64,000 nucleotides of DNA from Sphaerolaimus hirsutus (Eukaryota; Nematoda; Chromadorea; Monhysterida; Sphaerolaimidae): NCBI GenBank assembly GCA_964036195.1, contig OZ038450.1, forward strand, positions 27,034,794-27,098,793, in the 5' to 3' direction. Each line of letters starts with the position of its first letter. The first letter of the stretch is position 1. Both the position numbers and the translations under genes were made by a program. Shown one piece after another: positions 47,101-58,185 of the stretch. Under the pieces are notes generated by a model. It made no database searches, was not told the origin of the DNA, and saw only the letters and a program-made list of their open reading frames with translations.

Positions 47101-50100
47101 ATTCAAGCAAATACGGTAGTTCCACAATATTGCACTATGATATACCAAATTTGCTTGAATAGCCCCCCATGTTATGCAGTGAGGGAAAAATTATCCCCTC
47201 GAGTAATTCTCCCCCCTCTAGGCATGTGATAAATAAGTAGTGTATAGGTTGAACAAAATGACGTGTTATGTTGTTGATTAAGCATGTTTCATGAAGTGAG
47301 TTGATAGAAACATCCTTGAAAATTAAGATGAAATAATAATTCCCCCTTGAATAGTTCCCCCCTCAATAATAATCCCCCCTTAAATAGTTCCCCCCTCAAA
47401 AAGAATTCCCCAACGGAATAATTCGAGCGAATACGGTGTATTATATTAGCTGTATTTTTATCTAATAAATATCAGTTGATCAATTGATAAATGTTCACAA
47501 ATACATCGCAGGGTGAAAGTGAAATCATATGACGGTTTTAAACTGGGCATGGGATCATGCTGTAAGGTCACAATGGAGCCAGTGCATGAGAATTTCGAAC
47601 AAGGTTCATACCTAGTTCTTTTCAGTAAATATTTACTCACGATAAATATATTTAAATACATCATATTGATGGCTCACGTGACAGGAAAACATAGCATTGT
47701 AATTATTTATGCAAATAACCAAAAAGCAACAATTCCGCTGGTAAAGAACAACTACAATCAGGGAGGGGTGCTAATTCAGTTAAATACCCATGGTTATGGT
47801 GATTTGACCAGTGAGTTAAGATGCCTGCTAATTTTGTTTACACTGAAAAACTGAAAACTGAAAAATTAAACTAAAAAATTTATACATTTCCGAACACAGG
47901 CGCAGGGTTGGAGGAGTGGGATACAGTAGCACAAGGAATTGTCAAGACCGTCTGGTCAGTCGGGAAGACGGCATTGCTTTGCCATATAAACTTATTTGTT
48001 CTATTGACTAACTCAAATTATTTCTAACTTTTAAGTTTTTTAAACGTTTTATGCAACTGCAGCCATTGTGGCGGTTCGTTATATAGGCTATTTCAGCGAT
48101 CAAAAGGAAGAAAATGGAGAAAAATGGCTAAAAGTAGGTGTAAAAATAGCTCAAAATGGGTATACAGGAGGTACATAAAATAGTACATAAAATAGCTGAA
48201 AATAGGTAAATAGGAGCAAAAACAAGTTGGAGGTGAAAATATATAAAACGGTATGAAAAATAGCGATTTTGAGCGAAAAATGGGGTATAGTTTCTCAAAA
48301 ATCGCTCCAGATAGGTGGATAGCTGAGCGATTTGGGGGGGGGGGGGTTAGGGGGTATTAGCCCAAAATTTTGCCTCCGGGATAGATAGATAGCTGGGCGG
48401 TTTGGCGGGGGAGTAACCCACCCCAAACCCCCCATTCGAGACCCCTGGGGCCAGTTCCGCAAGTAGACAAGTTAAGAGTTAAAAGTTAAGAGTTGAGTTA
48501 AAGGTTAACAGTTGAGACAAAAGTTGAGTTAAAAGTTAAGAGTTCAGTTAAAGGTTAAAAGTTGGATCAAAAGTTGAGTTAAATGTTAAGAGTTGAGTTA
48601 AAGGTTAAAACGTGAGTTAAAAGTTGATTTAAAAGACAAATGAGTCATTCGTTGCAGAAGCGCGATACGCTGATCTTCAATCATATTTTGTCCCCGCACG
48701 GCCATTTTGAAACAACGTTCCGCGATTTTTTTTTTAGCGATAATTTTTTTGGATACGTTATTTTCAAATGTCGTGCATACAACATTGGCAGCATGCCAGC
48801 GAACAGCCGTATCAATACCAATTTCACATTTTTATTTTTTTACCATCATTTTCCACTTGTCTCTTAACTCTCAACTCTCAACTCAACTCTTAACTCAACT
48901 TTTAACTCAACTCTTAAATTTTAACTTTTCTCTTAAACTTTAACTTTACTCTTAACTCGCCATTTGTCATTTTACTCAACTCTTAACTTTTAACTCTTAA
49001 CTTGTCCACTTGCGGAACCGGCACCTGGTTGCAGAAAATTTAAAGTAACTCATTCCGGTAAACTCAAATATTTACATTCAAAGCTGATTTATGAGGACCA
49101 AATTTGAGCTTACTCCAGTTAGTAAAGTAGTGTGTGCGGAAACAATCAATAGCTTTCACGTATTTGATAAAACATATTCCAGGCTACAACCGGTTGAGGA
49201 AAGATTTAGCGAGCCAAATCTCATTGATGAACTTTTTTCCAAAGAGGCACCATGCTTGAACAAGCCAGTACAGATGTTGTATTTTACACGTGAGTCATAT
49301 TGGTTACACCCCCATATCCACCAACTATCTATCTTTCCCGGAGGCCGCTCAGCTATATATCTGTCCCAGAGGCCGCTCAGCTATCTATCTATCCCGGATA
49401 CAAAATTTTGGGCTACTATCCCCTAACCACACCCCCCCCCCCCAAATCGGCCAGCTATCTATCTATCTGAAGCGATTTTTGAGAAATTTTGCCCCAATTT
49501 TCGCTCAAAATCGCTAATTTTCGTATCTTTTTTACCTACCTAGTATAGTAGGCTGTTTACCTAGTATTTTTCCCTCATACCTAGTTTTTCACCTTCAAAA
49601 TCGCTATATCATGTGTTTCATTGCCTATTTTCAGCTATTTGTATACTATAGATAAGTTTACATACCCATTTTTCACCTACTTTTAGCGATTGATTCTTTT
49701 TTCTCCTTCTATACCTTGGAAAAGCCTATACCTATATTGAAACCCCGCGAAACCCCCCTCCCTAAAAACAAACATTTTCAGCAATCTATCCCTCAGGAGG
49801 AGCGATTTACTATCTTTATGAACCCCCGCGGGGGTTCAAATGTACAAAACCCCTGTTTTTGATACATTATTCAAAGAGTTATGGTCTATTTCCTATTCAT
49901 ACACAGCCGAAGAATACACACCACAAAACTGTGAAAGAGACTGTTCCCTGCGGGAAAGAGTGCAAGCTGCAAAATGTGAGCCAAAGCAACTGACAATTCA
50001 CAGACTGAAAAATAATGTATCCCAAATTGCTGGAGTGGTCCAATGTAAAAACTCACTCGACTTTGTATTGGGAAAAGTTGACAGGTCAGTGATCATGTTT

Positions 50101-53100
50101 CACAAAAATTCATGGTTGTTAAAACGTATTTACATTCACTCGATAAATACGTAGCCCGAGTATGTTTACGTTTCCTCGCGACAAAAAACGGTACTCACTT
50201 ACTCACGTACTTTTTGAAAGTACGTGAATATAGAAAACGTATTTTTAAGGTATAAAAAATGTCATTTTGCCAAACAGAAAGTGACAAAATTGAAAAAATA
50301 CTTATTCTGTGATAAAAAATACTCACTTTTACGTTTTCTATGAGAGAAAGAATGCCCCTTTTTACGTTTTCCCAGAAAAAATCTCGTTTTTACTTTTTCT
50401 CTGGAAAAAGTATTTTACTCACGATTTACGCGGTGTAAGAATGATTCCTATGTAACAATTTAAACATGATTCCTATACACAAAGGCCACATAACAATGTA
50501 TGCATGAGAAAATGCCGAAAGCTTTGCGAAATACGCTATGTGCAAATTACGAAAAGTATGACTAACAAGATCCTCCCTGGTGGACAGGTGAGACGATTTT
50601 TTTTGTCAATTTGAATATTTGGGTTCAATTTCTAGAACGATTGTGACAAACCAGACACATCCTTTGCCGACAAGATTTTGTCAACGTTTGTCTTAAAGAT
50701 GATGCTTTTTTAACTGAAGGTTAGAACTAGCATGCAGGCACGACGTGCTCAGGATTTCTGAAAGTATTGGGTTTTATGAATGAGAGATACAGGGTGGGCA
50801 TCTTCAGTTACCGCTGGGAAAATGCGATAGATTGAGCTACGGTTGAGCTATCAGAATGAAATTTTAACACAATGGAGTAACTCCATAGGACACCTATTCT
50901 GAAGTTTTCAACCCAAACGGCCACATTTTGGGTGAATTGTGGAACACACGGTTTTTAGTGTAATTTTGTGACTTGGCGTCACCCATAGGATAAATCGAGG
51001 GTGGCATTTGAGGGGGGGGGGGTCATCGGTCGTTGGTGTCGTCCCATTCTGTCGTACATCGGCCGATTTTGATGCCCTTTGAGTATGTTGTGGTCGGGGC
51101 TACTACCAAATTCTTTTTTTACTCGAATAGTCCCCCAGTCCCGAGATAAGGGGGGTGAAGTCACAAAATTACACTAAAAACTGTGTGTACCACAACTCCT
51201 CCAAACTGTGGCCGTTTGGGTTGCAAACTTCAGCATAGGTATCCTATGGAGTCTACTCTATTGTGTTAAAATTTCATTGTGATAGCTCAACTGTAGCTCA
51301 AGCTATCGCGTTTTTCCAGCGGTAACTGAAGATGCCCACCCCTGTATTGTGCGGAAATGCGTGGGGAAATGAGCGCTTGCGCTTACAAATCAAGTTTGTG
51401 GTTTCAATGTTCAGAAAGATGTTTTCAATTTCACATGGATAGTTCAAACGGGAGTTATCATGAGCCGAGCATGTTTAATTATGAGAAGTTCTTCATTTTT
51501 CAGTAAAATTTCAGCAATTTTTTATTTCGGGGTAAGGTTCCGGTAATTTTATTTTCCCGATTCACGATCTATAAGAAGTAGAAATTTTCCGACAGCTGAA
51601 AATTTCCACTCCTGATTTTCCGATTTCAGGATAATGATTTTTTGATACCCTATACAGAACTGGCTGATTTAACAACTAAATAAATGATAAATCAATTTGG
51701 GCGTTTCTAAGCTCAAATGAAAAAAAATTTAAACTGGAAAATATGACGAAAAAAATCCAGTATTTTATACGTTTATTGTGATTTTAGTGATTTTGTACGT
51801 TTACTGAAGGGTAAACTGACAGCACAGCTCCACGCACAACAGCCGTAGATATTCGGTTTTTTGATAATGAAATTTATTTCACAGGCACTGGCGGCGGCGC
51901 ATTTTTGGGGTTTGAACGTGACAGACCCAGAAACAATTCGACGGCGTGTGTCAGTGCTGCAAGCTTTCTTCGGCAACACAGCAATTGAGGTATTTAGGTG
52001 TAATAATTGGCTATTGTGCTTAGAAGTAAATGTGTTTTTTTTATCACGCCATCACGTAACATTTTAACATCACCAGGTTTGGTGATGTTAAAAAAAATTT
52101 TCCACCTTGGTTTTACCTCGACAATTCAGTTATTGCTGAATTTCAAAGACAAAATTTTGTCAGCTGAAAACTACCTATGTCAACGCATACAATTGCGGCG
52201 GCACATTAAATGTCTTGAACAGGTAATCAGACACATATTTTAATGGGGGTAAATTCAAGTAGACACCAGAGTTGTTAAAAGTACCGAAACAATTTCAAAG
52301 TATATGTAAACATAAAGTATTGATTTTTTACTCACCCCTTGAGTACAGAAAACGTAAAGTAAAATTTTTTTACTTTTACTCATGAGTAAACGTGAGTAAA
52401 CGTACTTTTCCACACAGAAAACGTAAATGTGAGTACTTTTGAGAAATGTCGCCAAAATTTTTGAGAAATGTCGCTCAAAAACAATCATTTTCATAACTTT
52501 TTACCTATTTTATGAAATTTTTGACTATATTTTTGGTTCTATACTCATTTTCGACTAGTTTACGATATTTTTAGCTCATTTTCTCCCTTTTTCCTTCTAT
52601 GCCTTTAAAAACCTATATAAAAGACGATCTAAAATACGTTTTCTGTACTCGAGTACTTTCGAAAAGTATACGTAAAAGCGAGTACCAGAACTTTTTCCGG
52701 AGGAAATGTAACGTATTCACTCTGTACTCGAATATACGTATTCATCGAGTAAAAGTAAATACGTTTTAACAACTATGGTAGACACGACGCTGTCAACTGG
52801 TCAAAATTACTACGTTTTACGCAGGTCAAAACTTTGCACATGACAAAATCGGTGGTTGATTTAATGAGCGCTATTGGAGGCACAGTCGGTTTGTGGCTGG
52901 GGGCGTCGGTGCTCACCCTTTTTCAAATAATCCTATGGTGCAGCAAATCTTTCAAGCGCGCTAGAATCGATAAACAGGGTGGATACATTGTGAAACAAGT
53001 GTGATTTGCGGGTTTACGTGAATGTGATATTTGCGATAACATACCGTATTTCCTCGAAATACCCCCCGAGGGGTGATTGTTTCATAGTGGTCCCGAGAGG

Positions 53101-56100
53101 GGGGGGGGTGTTAAACGAGGGGGGGTATTTCGAGGGGGGGGGGGGTAGTATTTCGCCAGAAATTTTTTCAAATCCTCGAACAAAATCGTCATTTGTGATT
53201 AGGGTTCAAACGGGACCGCGGTCCCGGTACATGGTTCGGCAAAAAGTCGGGACTGGGGCGGTCCCGGTCCCGACACCCCAGTCCCGGTCCCGGTCCCGGT
53301 CCGACATTTACAAAAAGCCAGTCCCGGTCCCGGTCCCGGTCCCGACCACCCAGTCCCGGTCCCGGAATTTTATAGCGGTCCCGACAAGGGATGGAAAGAA
53401 ACGTATTTTTCAATGACCTGGGTTTAAAGAAATATGTTTTTTTCATAAAATGTTTTTCTCAACGGCTCCCAAATATAGTTACTATGTGGTCAACATGTAC
53501 ATGTAAATATGTCTGACAAATAGCAGTATCTTATGATGTCATATATGTAGTGATGGAATGGCGCCATGGCGCTGGCGCCATTTGAGGGCGCCAAAGGGCG
53601 CCGCGCCATGGCGCCATTGGCGCTTGGCGCCCTTTTTCTGTGGCGCCCTTGGCGCCTGGCGCCCACTTTCTGAAAGGCGCCATGGCGCCCTTGGCGCTTG
53701 GCGCCCTTTCTCCGTGGCGCCCTTGGCGCCTGGCGCCCTGCCCTTAATGGGCGCCAAAATGGCGCCAGCATGGTTTCAAGGTGAGTGCTGCGTGAATGAA
53801 TAAAAAAGAAAAAAAAGGGTCTGTGAATGATCAAAATTCACTGGAAAATAGACAAAGTGGTTTGAGTGGATGTATATGTTTCATCCTATTTTTATCAGAT
53901 GCGTGTAACGGATAAGAAGCTGAGCATGATAGGCCGGTGAACTTGCAAACTCGTAAATCAACGGATTGAAATTATCGGAATCCGCTTCAAGCAAACATAT
54001 ATTGGAAAATCTATTTGATATGCATTCATTGTTTTGTCGAATGAGAATTTTCAAAGTGTTTGAATTGAATACCACGTGTGAGTACGGTTTTTGCACAAAA
54101 GTTTGTTGCTAGTCTCATTTTTGCTGATTACATCCTGGAGAACATGAATAAAGAAGTGAATGTGTGCACTACAGTGCTGGAGAAGCATTTTTAGCACACG
54201 CAGGGTATTCTACTCGCTTTTTTATTCTGGCGCCATTGGCGCCTGGCGCCCTTCTTATCAATTGGCGCCATGGCGCCCTTGGCGCTTGGCGCCCTCTTTC
54301 CGTGGCGCCCTTGGCGCCTGGCGCCCACTTTCCGAATGGCGCCATGGCGCCCTTGGCGCTTGGCGCCCTTTTTCTGTGGCGCCCTTGGCGCCTGGCGCCC
54401 ACTTTCCGAATGGCGCCATGACGCCATTGGCGCCTGGCGCCCTTTTTTCTGGCGCTTTTCCATCACTACATATATGGCAATACAATGGTTTTGGACTTGG
54501 AGCCATGTTGTAGTATTATAAGTGGTGATTTTTGCCAAAAAATCTATTTTAGGTGTTATTACAAGTGTCTTGTGTAACTTGTTTTTCATAAAATATTCAC
54601 GACTTCAAGTGAAGATGGGATTGGAATAGTGCTTGAATAATGTTATAAGAAAAGGCTAATACATTGAGAGTGTTCCTTCACACAATGGAGGTGTGTGGAA
54701 CAACATTGGCTGGATATTACGTACCAATAGGGTTCAAACGAGACCCCGGTCCCGGTACATGGTTCGGCAAATCCCAGTCACGGTAAAGACCCCCCAGTCC
54801 CGGTCCCGGTCCCGGTCCCGACAAATGAATAAAGCCAGTCCCGGTCCCGGTCCCGGTCCGGACCACCCAGTCCCGGTCCCGGTCCCGACATTAGAAAATT
54901 TCTGGTCCCGGTCCGAAAAACTGGTCCCGTTTGAACCCTATTTGTGATGTACACTGGGGTAGAAAAATGCATCAATAACTGACATGTATAGACTCCTGTA
55001 GACTAATAGTAGTACGTAGATGGTATAAACACTGTTATAACGTGTTTACGACATTGTTTTAACGTGTGTTCTGCACTACGCAGAACACAAACTGCAGTAT
55101 CTGTCATGTACGTTCTCTTTACACTCAATCTGGGCGGGGGGTATTTCGAGGGGGGGTGATTGTTTCATAGTGGTCTCGAGAGGGGGGGGGTCAAACTAAA
55201 GGGGGTATTTCGCGGGGGGGGGGGAGGGTATTTCGAGGAAATACGGTATACTCATTCGGAATGATCTACCCTTTTTGTTTATATGCGTACTAAATCAATT
55301 ACCTATATGTGAACACACAATCATACTCCAAAAATTATACATTATAAACTATGTCTTCAGTCTATCAATAAAAACCAGTCCCGCACCCTGTAAAATGTCA
55401 CCAAAATTATGTTGCATTAAACCTGGCAATTCACACTATAAACACCCGACACCCAACAAACACCCTCTCACATTTTCCCACAACCTTCAACCCAACCACC
55501 CAACCAACCAGGCGTAGGTAACGATGGCAAACCCTCCAAAAAAAAGTATTTAAATTTTTAAGTGTTTTTTCCAAAATGAATTTTCGAATTTTCGAATTTT
55601 TCCTGAAATTAATTTTCGAATTTCGAATTTAATTTTCGAATTTTCGAATTTTCGAATCTTTTTTGGCAATTTTCGAATTTTTTTGGCTATTTTTCGAATT
55701 TTTTCAAATAATTTTCAAATTTTTTTTGGAAAAATATTGAATCTGAAGCTTTAAACAGAGAATTTGGACTGTTTTGGAAGTGGCTATACTCGGCAGACGT
55801 GCTAATCTACAAATAGATATGATTTATATCTCTGGCTGGCAGACAGCCAACTGAAAACTTGTGAACTGATTCACCACTGCACTCCATTTCATCCTGACTC
55901 CGAACCAGTTCAGTCAGCCGTAAGTTCACTGCGGACTGCGGTTATGACGTCATGATGGAGTGTTAGCACCAGAAAAATGTAGGGTGTAATGTCGCCCGAG
56001 TATAGCACACTGAGCGTACTCAGTGCATACAGTGCTAACTGCACGAAATATGGGTACTTCTCAAGCCAATACTCAAAACCACTCTTATACTCCAGCAACA

Positions 56101-57679
56101 TTACACCTGCAATGAAATCTACCATAACCCATCTGAATAAAAGAACAAACAAAAAATTTTACATCATTTTTATCAAAGCAATTTTTATATTTTTTTTATG
56201 ATGAAAATTCTTTATGTTTGTTCTTTTATTCAGATGGGATATGGTAGGTTTCATTGTAAGGTGTCATGTCACTGGAGTATATCTTTGATCACATCTCTTT
56301 TACTTATAAATATGTGCAGTTCCTATGTGCAGTCCCAGACACCTGTAAAATGCTCTGTGAAATGTCAAATGTTATGCAAAGTGTCTAAAGTCATGGAAAT
56401 GCTGTGGAAAATGGCAAATATGTTTGCCATTTTTCCAGGGCATTTTCATAACTTTTGACACTTTGCATGACATTTCACATTTTACAGGGCAGTTTACATT
56501 TCAACGTTTTTGGACGTTTTTTCTGTTTTGTTTAGCTTTTTCATAAGCACCGCGTATCAATTGTTGTTGTATTTATATTCCAGCGACATTACACCTTACA
56601 ATGACATATACCATATCCCATCTGAATAAAATAACAAACATGAATTTTTCTCATCACATTTATCACATTGCATCTACTTTGGGTGAATTTGGTGCAGTTT
56701 TTATGTGATTTTATTCATCAAAATATAGTATCATTCATTGTATGGCGATTTGTCTGTCCAGTTTAGTACGTTGAACTTAAGAGTGCCTTGAATTGCCTGA
56801 AAAATTCGAAAAGTATTTTCGAATTTTCGAATTTTCGAATTTTCGAATTTTCGAATTTTTTGAAAAATAAATCGATTTTTAAGTGTTTTTTCTAGGGGTG
56901 AAATAAAAATTCGAAAATTCCGGAAAAATTCGAAAATTCGAAAATGTTTTCGAATTTTCGAATCTTTTATTGCCATCGTTAGGCGTAGGTCTCAACAGAG
57001 CCGGGTGCTCGTGCAAGCTGCTGTCCCAGCTCGCAATGGCTGTGTACTCGTTCCCGTCCATTAATTTCACCACCGGCAGCGAGAACATTCTCCCGGTGTG
57101 CTCTTTGGGCACGATCGAGTGCATGCCCGCGATGGGTACCGAGGGGGTCGCCAGCGAGGGGGACAGGGGGTCCGCGGGGGTGGACATGTCGTCCGCTGCG
57201 GGACAGTTCGTTTTTGGCTTTGGACCGTAGATAGTGTTGACATATGTGTATCAATGGCGGCCTGCACACTAGTTGACGCATGTGTGTCAACTGGTTTGTG
57301 TCAACTCAGATTTCGGCTTCACTTGTCGCAGACCGATAACCAAATGCACATGCGACATGATTGAAAAGTAAAAATCTCACGGCAAGTGCATTGGAAGATC
57401 GCTGTGCGACACGTGAAGCCGAAATCTGAGTTGACACAGATGACAACTAGTGTGTGGGCCGCCAAAGGTCATATAGACCGAACCCTAGTTGCACTACAGG
57501 CGAATGACTGTTTGCAGACAAAATACAGTGCAGTGCACTGCCAGCTGCATGTCCATCCCGATCGCTCTTGCTTTCTTAAAATGGGAACACGTTTAAAGAT
57601 TAAGTGTTACAATCAAAACTCACGATGCACATCAAGACAGATAACGGGAACGTGGTGCTCGTAGCCAGGCGGTGGAGTC
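41156..57679 (-). CDS. KIF13B: KIF13B/Khc-73-like kinesin-3, C-terminal tail with CAP-Gly
   Basis: Exons from 5' to 3': 57624-57679, 56982-57195 (3' end split by a hAT-like element, final two bases at 55509-55510), 42864-43012, 41922-42208 and 41156-41439. Diagnostic segments are PPPGYEHHVPVICLDV, SIVPKEH, ASWDSSLHEHP, RVYAVAKVAVRLSHPQHM, ELVLRKRLCFNVYKK and YTKGICAVESMLALDRL. The last exon has RYVGAAEFAPGIWVGVEV, a CAP-Gly core, and a stop at 41156. Family role: plus-end microtubule motor carrying vesicles and membrane-associated scaffolds; CAP-Gly occurs in KIF13B and Khc-73. Motor and FHA exons lie outside the window or were not found. A linker exon near 41620-41720 is required by phase but not resolved. 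Most of intron 43013-55508 is filled by the DEG/ENaC gene and repeats. Confidence 0.88.
41457..41603. repeat. CCCTGTGAAATG hairpin MITE in the KIF13 tail
   Basis: Arms ACCCTGTGAAATGGCC and CATTTCACATTGTACAGGG. Relatives lie at about 56343-56487, 32562-32700 and 34204-34290. It sits immediately upstream of the last KIF13 exon, and its left edge is within about 20 nt of that exon's acceptor. Confidence 0.6.
42320..42701. repeat. CCGTATTT-family MITE in a KIF13 intron
   Basis: TACCGTATTTTCTCGAAATA to TTCGAGGAAATACAGTA, 382 bp, between KIF13 exons 41922-42208 and 42864-43012. Confidence 0.65.
43629..43941. repeat. Family D fragment and GTCAACT hairpin MITE
   Basis: TAGTGATGGAAAAGC at 43629 opens a family D copy that stops at about 43722. 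A complete GTCAACT hairpin starts there (GGCCCACACACTAG to AACTAGTATAGGC), suggesting that one interrupted the other. 43130-43628 shows no recognised feature. Confidence 0.5.
44603..53004 (+). CDS. DEG/ENaC (amiloride-sensitive) sodium channel subunit
   Basis: Exons with agreeing borders: 44698-44813 (TM1, SIILSVLFVWTVYQ), 46109-46425, 47900-47954, 49096-49289, 49907-50084, 50485-50587, 51885-51989 and 52825-53004 (TM2). Two more lie near 47512-47603 and 47683-47810 with unsettled borders. The start-codon exon is not resolved. Family marks are post-TM1 KMPTVTACTLHTFSYEK (compare FPAVTICN), a Cys-rich extracellular domain (YTPQNCERDC, KCRKLCEIRY) and the pre-TM2/TM2 motif SAIGGTVGLWLGASVLTLF with the GxS selectivity position. 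These are trimeric, mostly Na+-selective channels gated by acid, peptides or mechanical force. The gene is nested antisense in a KIF13 intron. Pickpocket, ASIC or FaNaC assignment is not possible here. Confidence 0.88.
45117..45920. mobile_element. GGCGGTGTTTACACGG-ended element inserted in a GTCAACT MITE
   Basis: The left end GGCGGTGTTTACACGGATTC and right end AATCCGTGTAAACGCCGCC are inverted, followed inward by TGACGACAAAAA and its inverse. TA flanks both sides. The host GTCAACT hairpin resumes on each side (45005-45116 and 45921-46022). The interior contains GTGAAGTG/TGATCA short repeats (45250-45500) and a 90-bp hairpin. Confidence 0.75.
45641..45730. repeat. 90-bp near-perfect hairpin
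   Basis: Two 38-nt arms (45641-45678, 45693-45730) are inverse copies with one mismatch. The loop of 14 nt is itself built around CTCGCTAGCGAG. There is no open frame. It lies in the centre of the element at 45117-45920. Confidence 0.9.
46787..47440. repeat. CCGTATTT-family MITEs in a DEG/ENaC intron
   Basis: A copy at 46787-47118 runs TACCGTATTTGCTTGAATAA to AAGCAAATACGGTA. A related inverted set of AATTCCCCC blocks continues to about 47440. Confidence 0.65.
48070..49027. repeat. GATAGATAGCTG repeat followed by a GGGGCCAGTTCCGC hairpin element
   Basis: 48070-48448 is a GATAGATAGCTG-family copy. 48449-49027 has arms GGGGCCAGTTCCGCAAGT and ACTTGCGGAACCGGCACC, inside which GTTAAGAGTTAAA units and their inverse fill about 170 bp per side. 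The unique centre (48640-48860) has an open frame, but it is not a channel exon. Confidence 0.65.
49312..49840. repeat. Inverted GATAGATAGCTG-family copy in a DEG/ENaC intron
   Basis: It contains CAGCTATCTATCTATC, AAAATCGCTATATC, CTTTTAGCGATT and GAACCCCCGCGGGGGTTC at its end. Confidence 0.6.
50111..50430. repeat. Truncated CATGGTTGTTAAAACG element
   Basis: The left end resembles the inverse of the right end of 52267-52777. ACTCACGTACTTTT-type units follow. No matching right end or target duplication was found. Confidence 0.4.
50790..51345. mobile_element. Mariner-type MITE with long arms in a DEG/ENaC intron
   Basis: CAGGGTGGGCATCTTCAG to CTGAAGATGCCCACCCCTG, with TA on both sides. The arms are about 200-250 bp each. 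They start with the CAGGGTG terminus shared with 6861-8557 but differ in the rest of the sequence. Confidence 0.8.
52267..52777. mobile_element. hAT-like element, variant of family A (CAGAGTTGTTAAAA)
   Basis: CAGAGTTGTTAAAAGTAC to CGTTTTAACAACTATG, flanked by exact 8-bp copies GTAGACAC (52259-52266, 52778-52785). The subterminal motif is ACTCGAGTAC/GTAAACGTGAGTA. It lies in the last DEG/ENaC intron, 47 bp before the TM2 exon. Confidence 0.82.
53200..54940. mobile_element. hAT-like element, family B variant with GGTCCC hexamers
   Basis: TAGGGTTCAAACGGGACC to GGTCCCGTTTGAACCCTA, flanked by exact 8-bp copies TTTGTGAT (53192-53199, 54941-54948). GGTCCC runs occur at 53210-53390 and 54740-54930. 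An additional internal TAGGGTTCAAACGAGACC at 54727 suggests two family B copies fused, so internal limits are uncertain. Confidence 0.8.
53548..54468. mobile_element. hAT-like element, family D, nested in family B
   Basis: TAGTGATGGAATGGCGCC to GGCGCTTTTCCATCACTA, flanked by exact 8-bp copies CATATATG (53540-53547, 54469-54476). GGCGCC arrays lie at 53560-53765 and 54228-54460. The unique centre has a minus-strand open frame (53881-54096, 71 codons, GTG start) of unknown meaning. Confidence 0.88.
55519..56981. mobile_element. hAT-like element, family C, inserted in a KIF13 exon
   Basis: Starts TAACGATGGCAAA and ends TTGCCATCGTTA, flanked by exact 8-bp copies GGCGTAGG (55511-55518, 56982-56989). 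Subterminal arrays are TTCGAATTTTCGAA-like. The interior holds a TACTCGGC mariner-type MITE (55787-56002) and a CCCTGTAAAATG hairpin (about 56343-56487). On the minus strand the duplicated octamer is the end of a conserved KIF13 exon. Confidence 0.9.
57256..57463. repeat. GTCAACT hairpin MITE
   Basis: GCCTGCACACTAGTTGACGC to AACTAGTGTGTGGGC with GATTTCGGCTTCAC inner blocks. It lies in the short intron between KIF13 exons 56982-57195 and 57624-57679. Confidence 0.65.
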
Positions 57680-57892
57680 CTGCAAAACGACCATCAATAT
57701 TTTCACATCGCTGTGTAAAAGATCTGAAACAAATGCGAATGTCAGAGGGTATTGGAGTATAGCACCCATTGGAGGTAATGCGGTGGTTATGTGATATACC
57801 TGTAGCCTAGCAGGGATTTGGTCTAGCGGAATTGGCACCTAGCATTTGAGGAAAGGTATTTCTTTTCACTTCTTTTCCGCATGAGATGAGAC

Positions 57893-58061
57893 TAGTGATG
57901 GAATGACGCCATGGCGCTGGCGCCCTTTAATTACGCCACCTGGCGCCAGGCACAGTTATTTTGAATAGCGCCATCATGCCATTTTTTTGGCGAAAATTTT
58001 GCGCCTGGCGCCATTGTTTTCGACGGCGCCAGAAAGTTTTCCGGGCACATTTCCATCACTA
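57893..58061. mobile_element. hAT-like family D short copy
   Basis: TAGTGATGGAATGACGCC to TTTCCATCACTA, 169 bp. Flanks GATGAGAC and GATGAAAT match at 6 of 8. Confidence 0.65.
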
Positions 58062-58185
58062 GATGAAATGCACAAATACGATTGCCTAACTAGTGGCGTA
58101 CTATAAAAATTACAATTTGGAATGCAAGTGATTCAGTTTTAGTTTATTAAATAATTCTCAGCTGTGGTTTTTCGTTTGTCGTCAT

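Larger units (their letters stand above)
53042..55248. mobile_element. CCGTATTT-family element containing two nested hAT-like insertions
   Basis: TACCGTATTTCCTCGAAATA to GAGGAAATACGGTA. Its own sequence occupies 53042-53199 and 54941-55248. The rest is a family B insertion, which in turn holds a family D insertion. It starts 38 bp after the DEG/ENaC stop codon. Confidence 0.8.

Noticed and set aside
48640..48943. Open frame of 75-78 codons within the DEG/ENaC gene
   Set aside because: It lies in the unique centre of a hairpin element (48449-49027) and does not fit channel phase or motifs.
52079..52243. Open frame in the last DEG/ENaC intron
   Set aside because: Exon 51885-51989 already joins 52825-53004 in phase 0 at a conserved position; inserting this piece would break the TM2 lead-in.
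53881..54096. 71-codon minus-strand frame that could be a KIF13 exon
   Set aside because: It has no ATG, no splice context and no kinesin similarity, and sits inside a family D element.
55910..56201. Hydrophobic frame that looks like a membrane protein
   Set aside because: It overlaps a TACTCGGC MITE nested in a family C element; similar sequence recurs in the other MITE copies.
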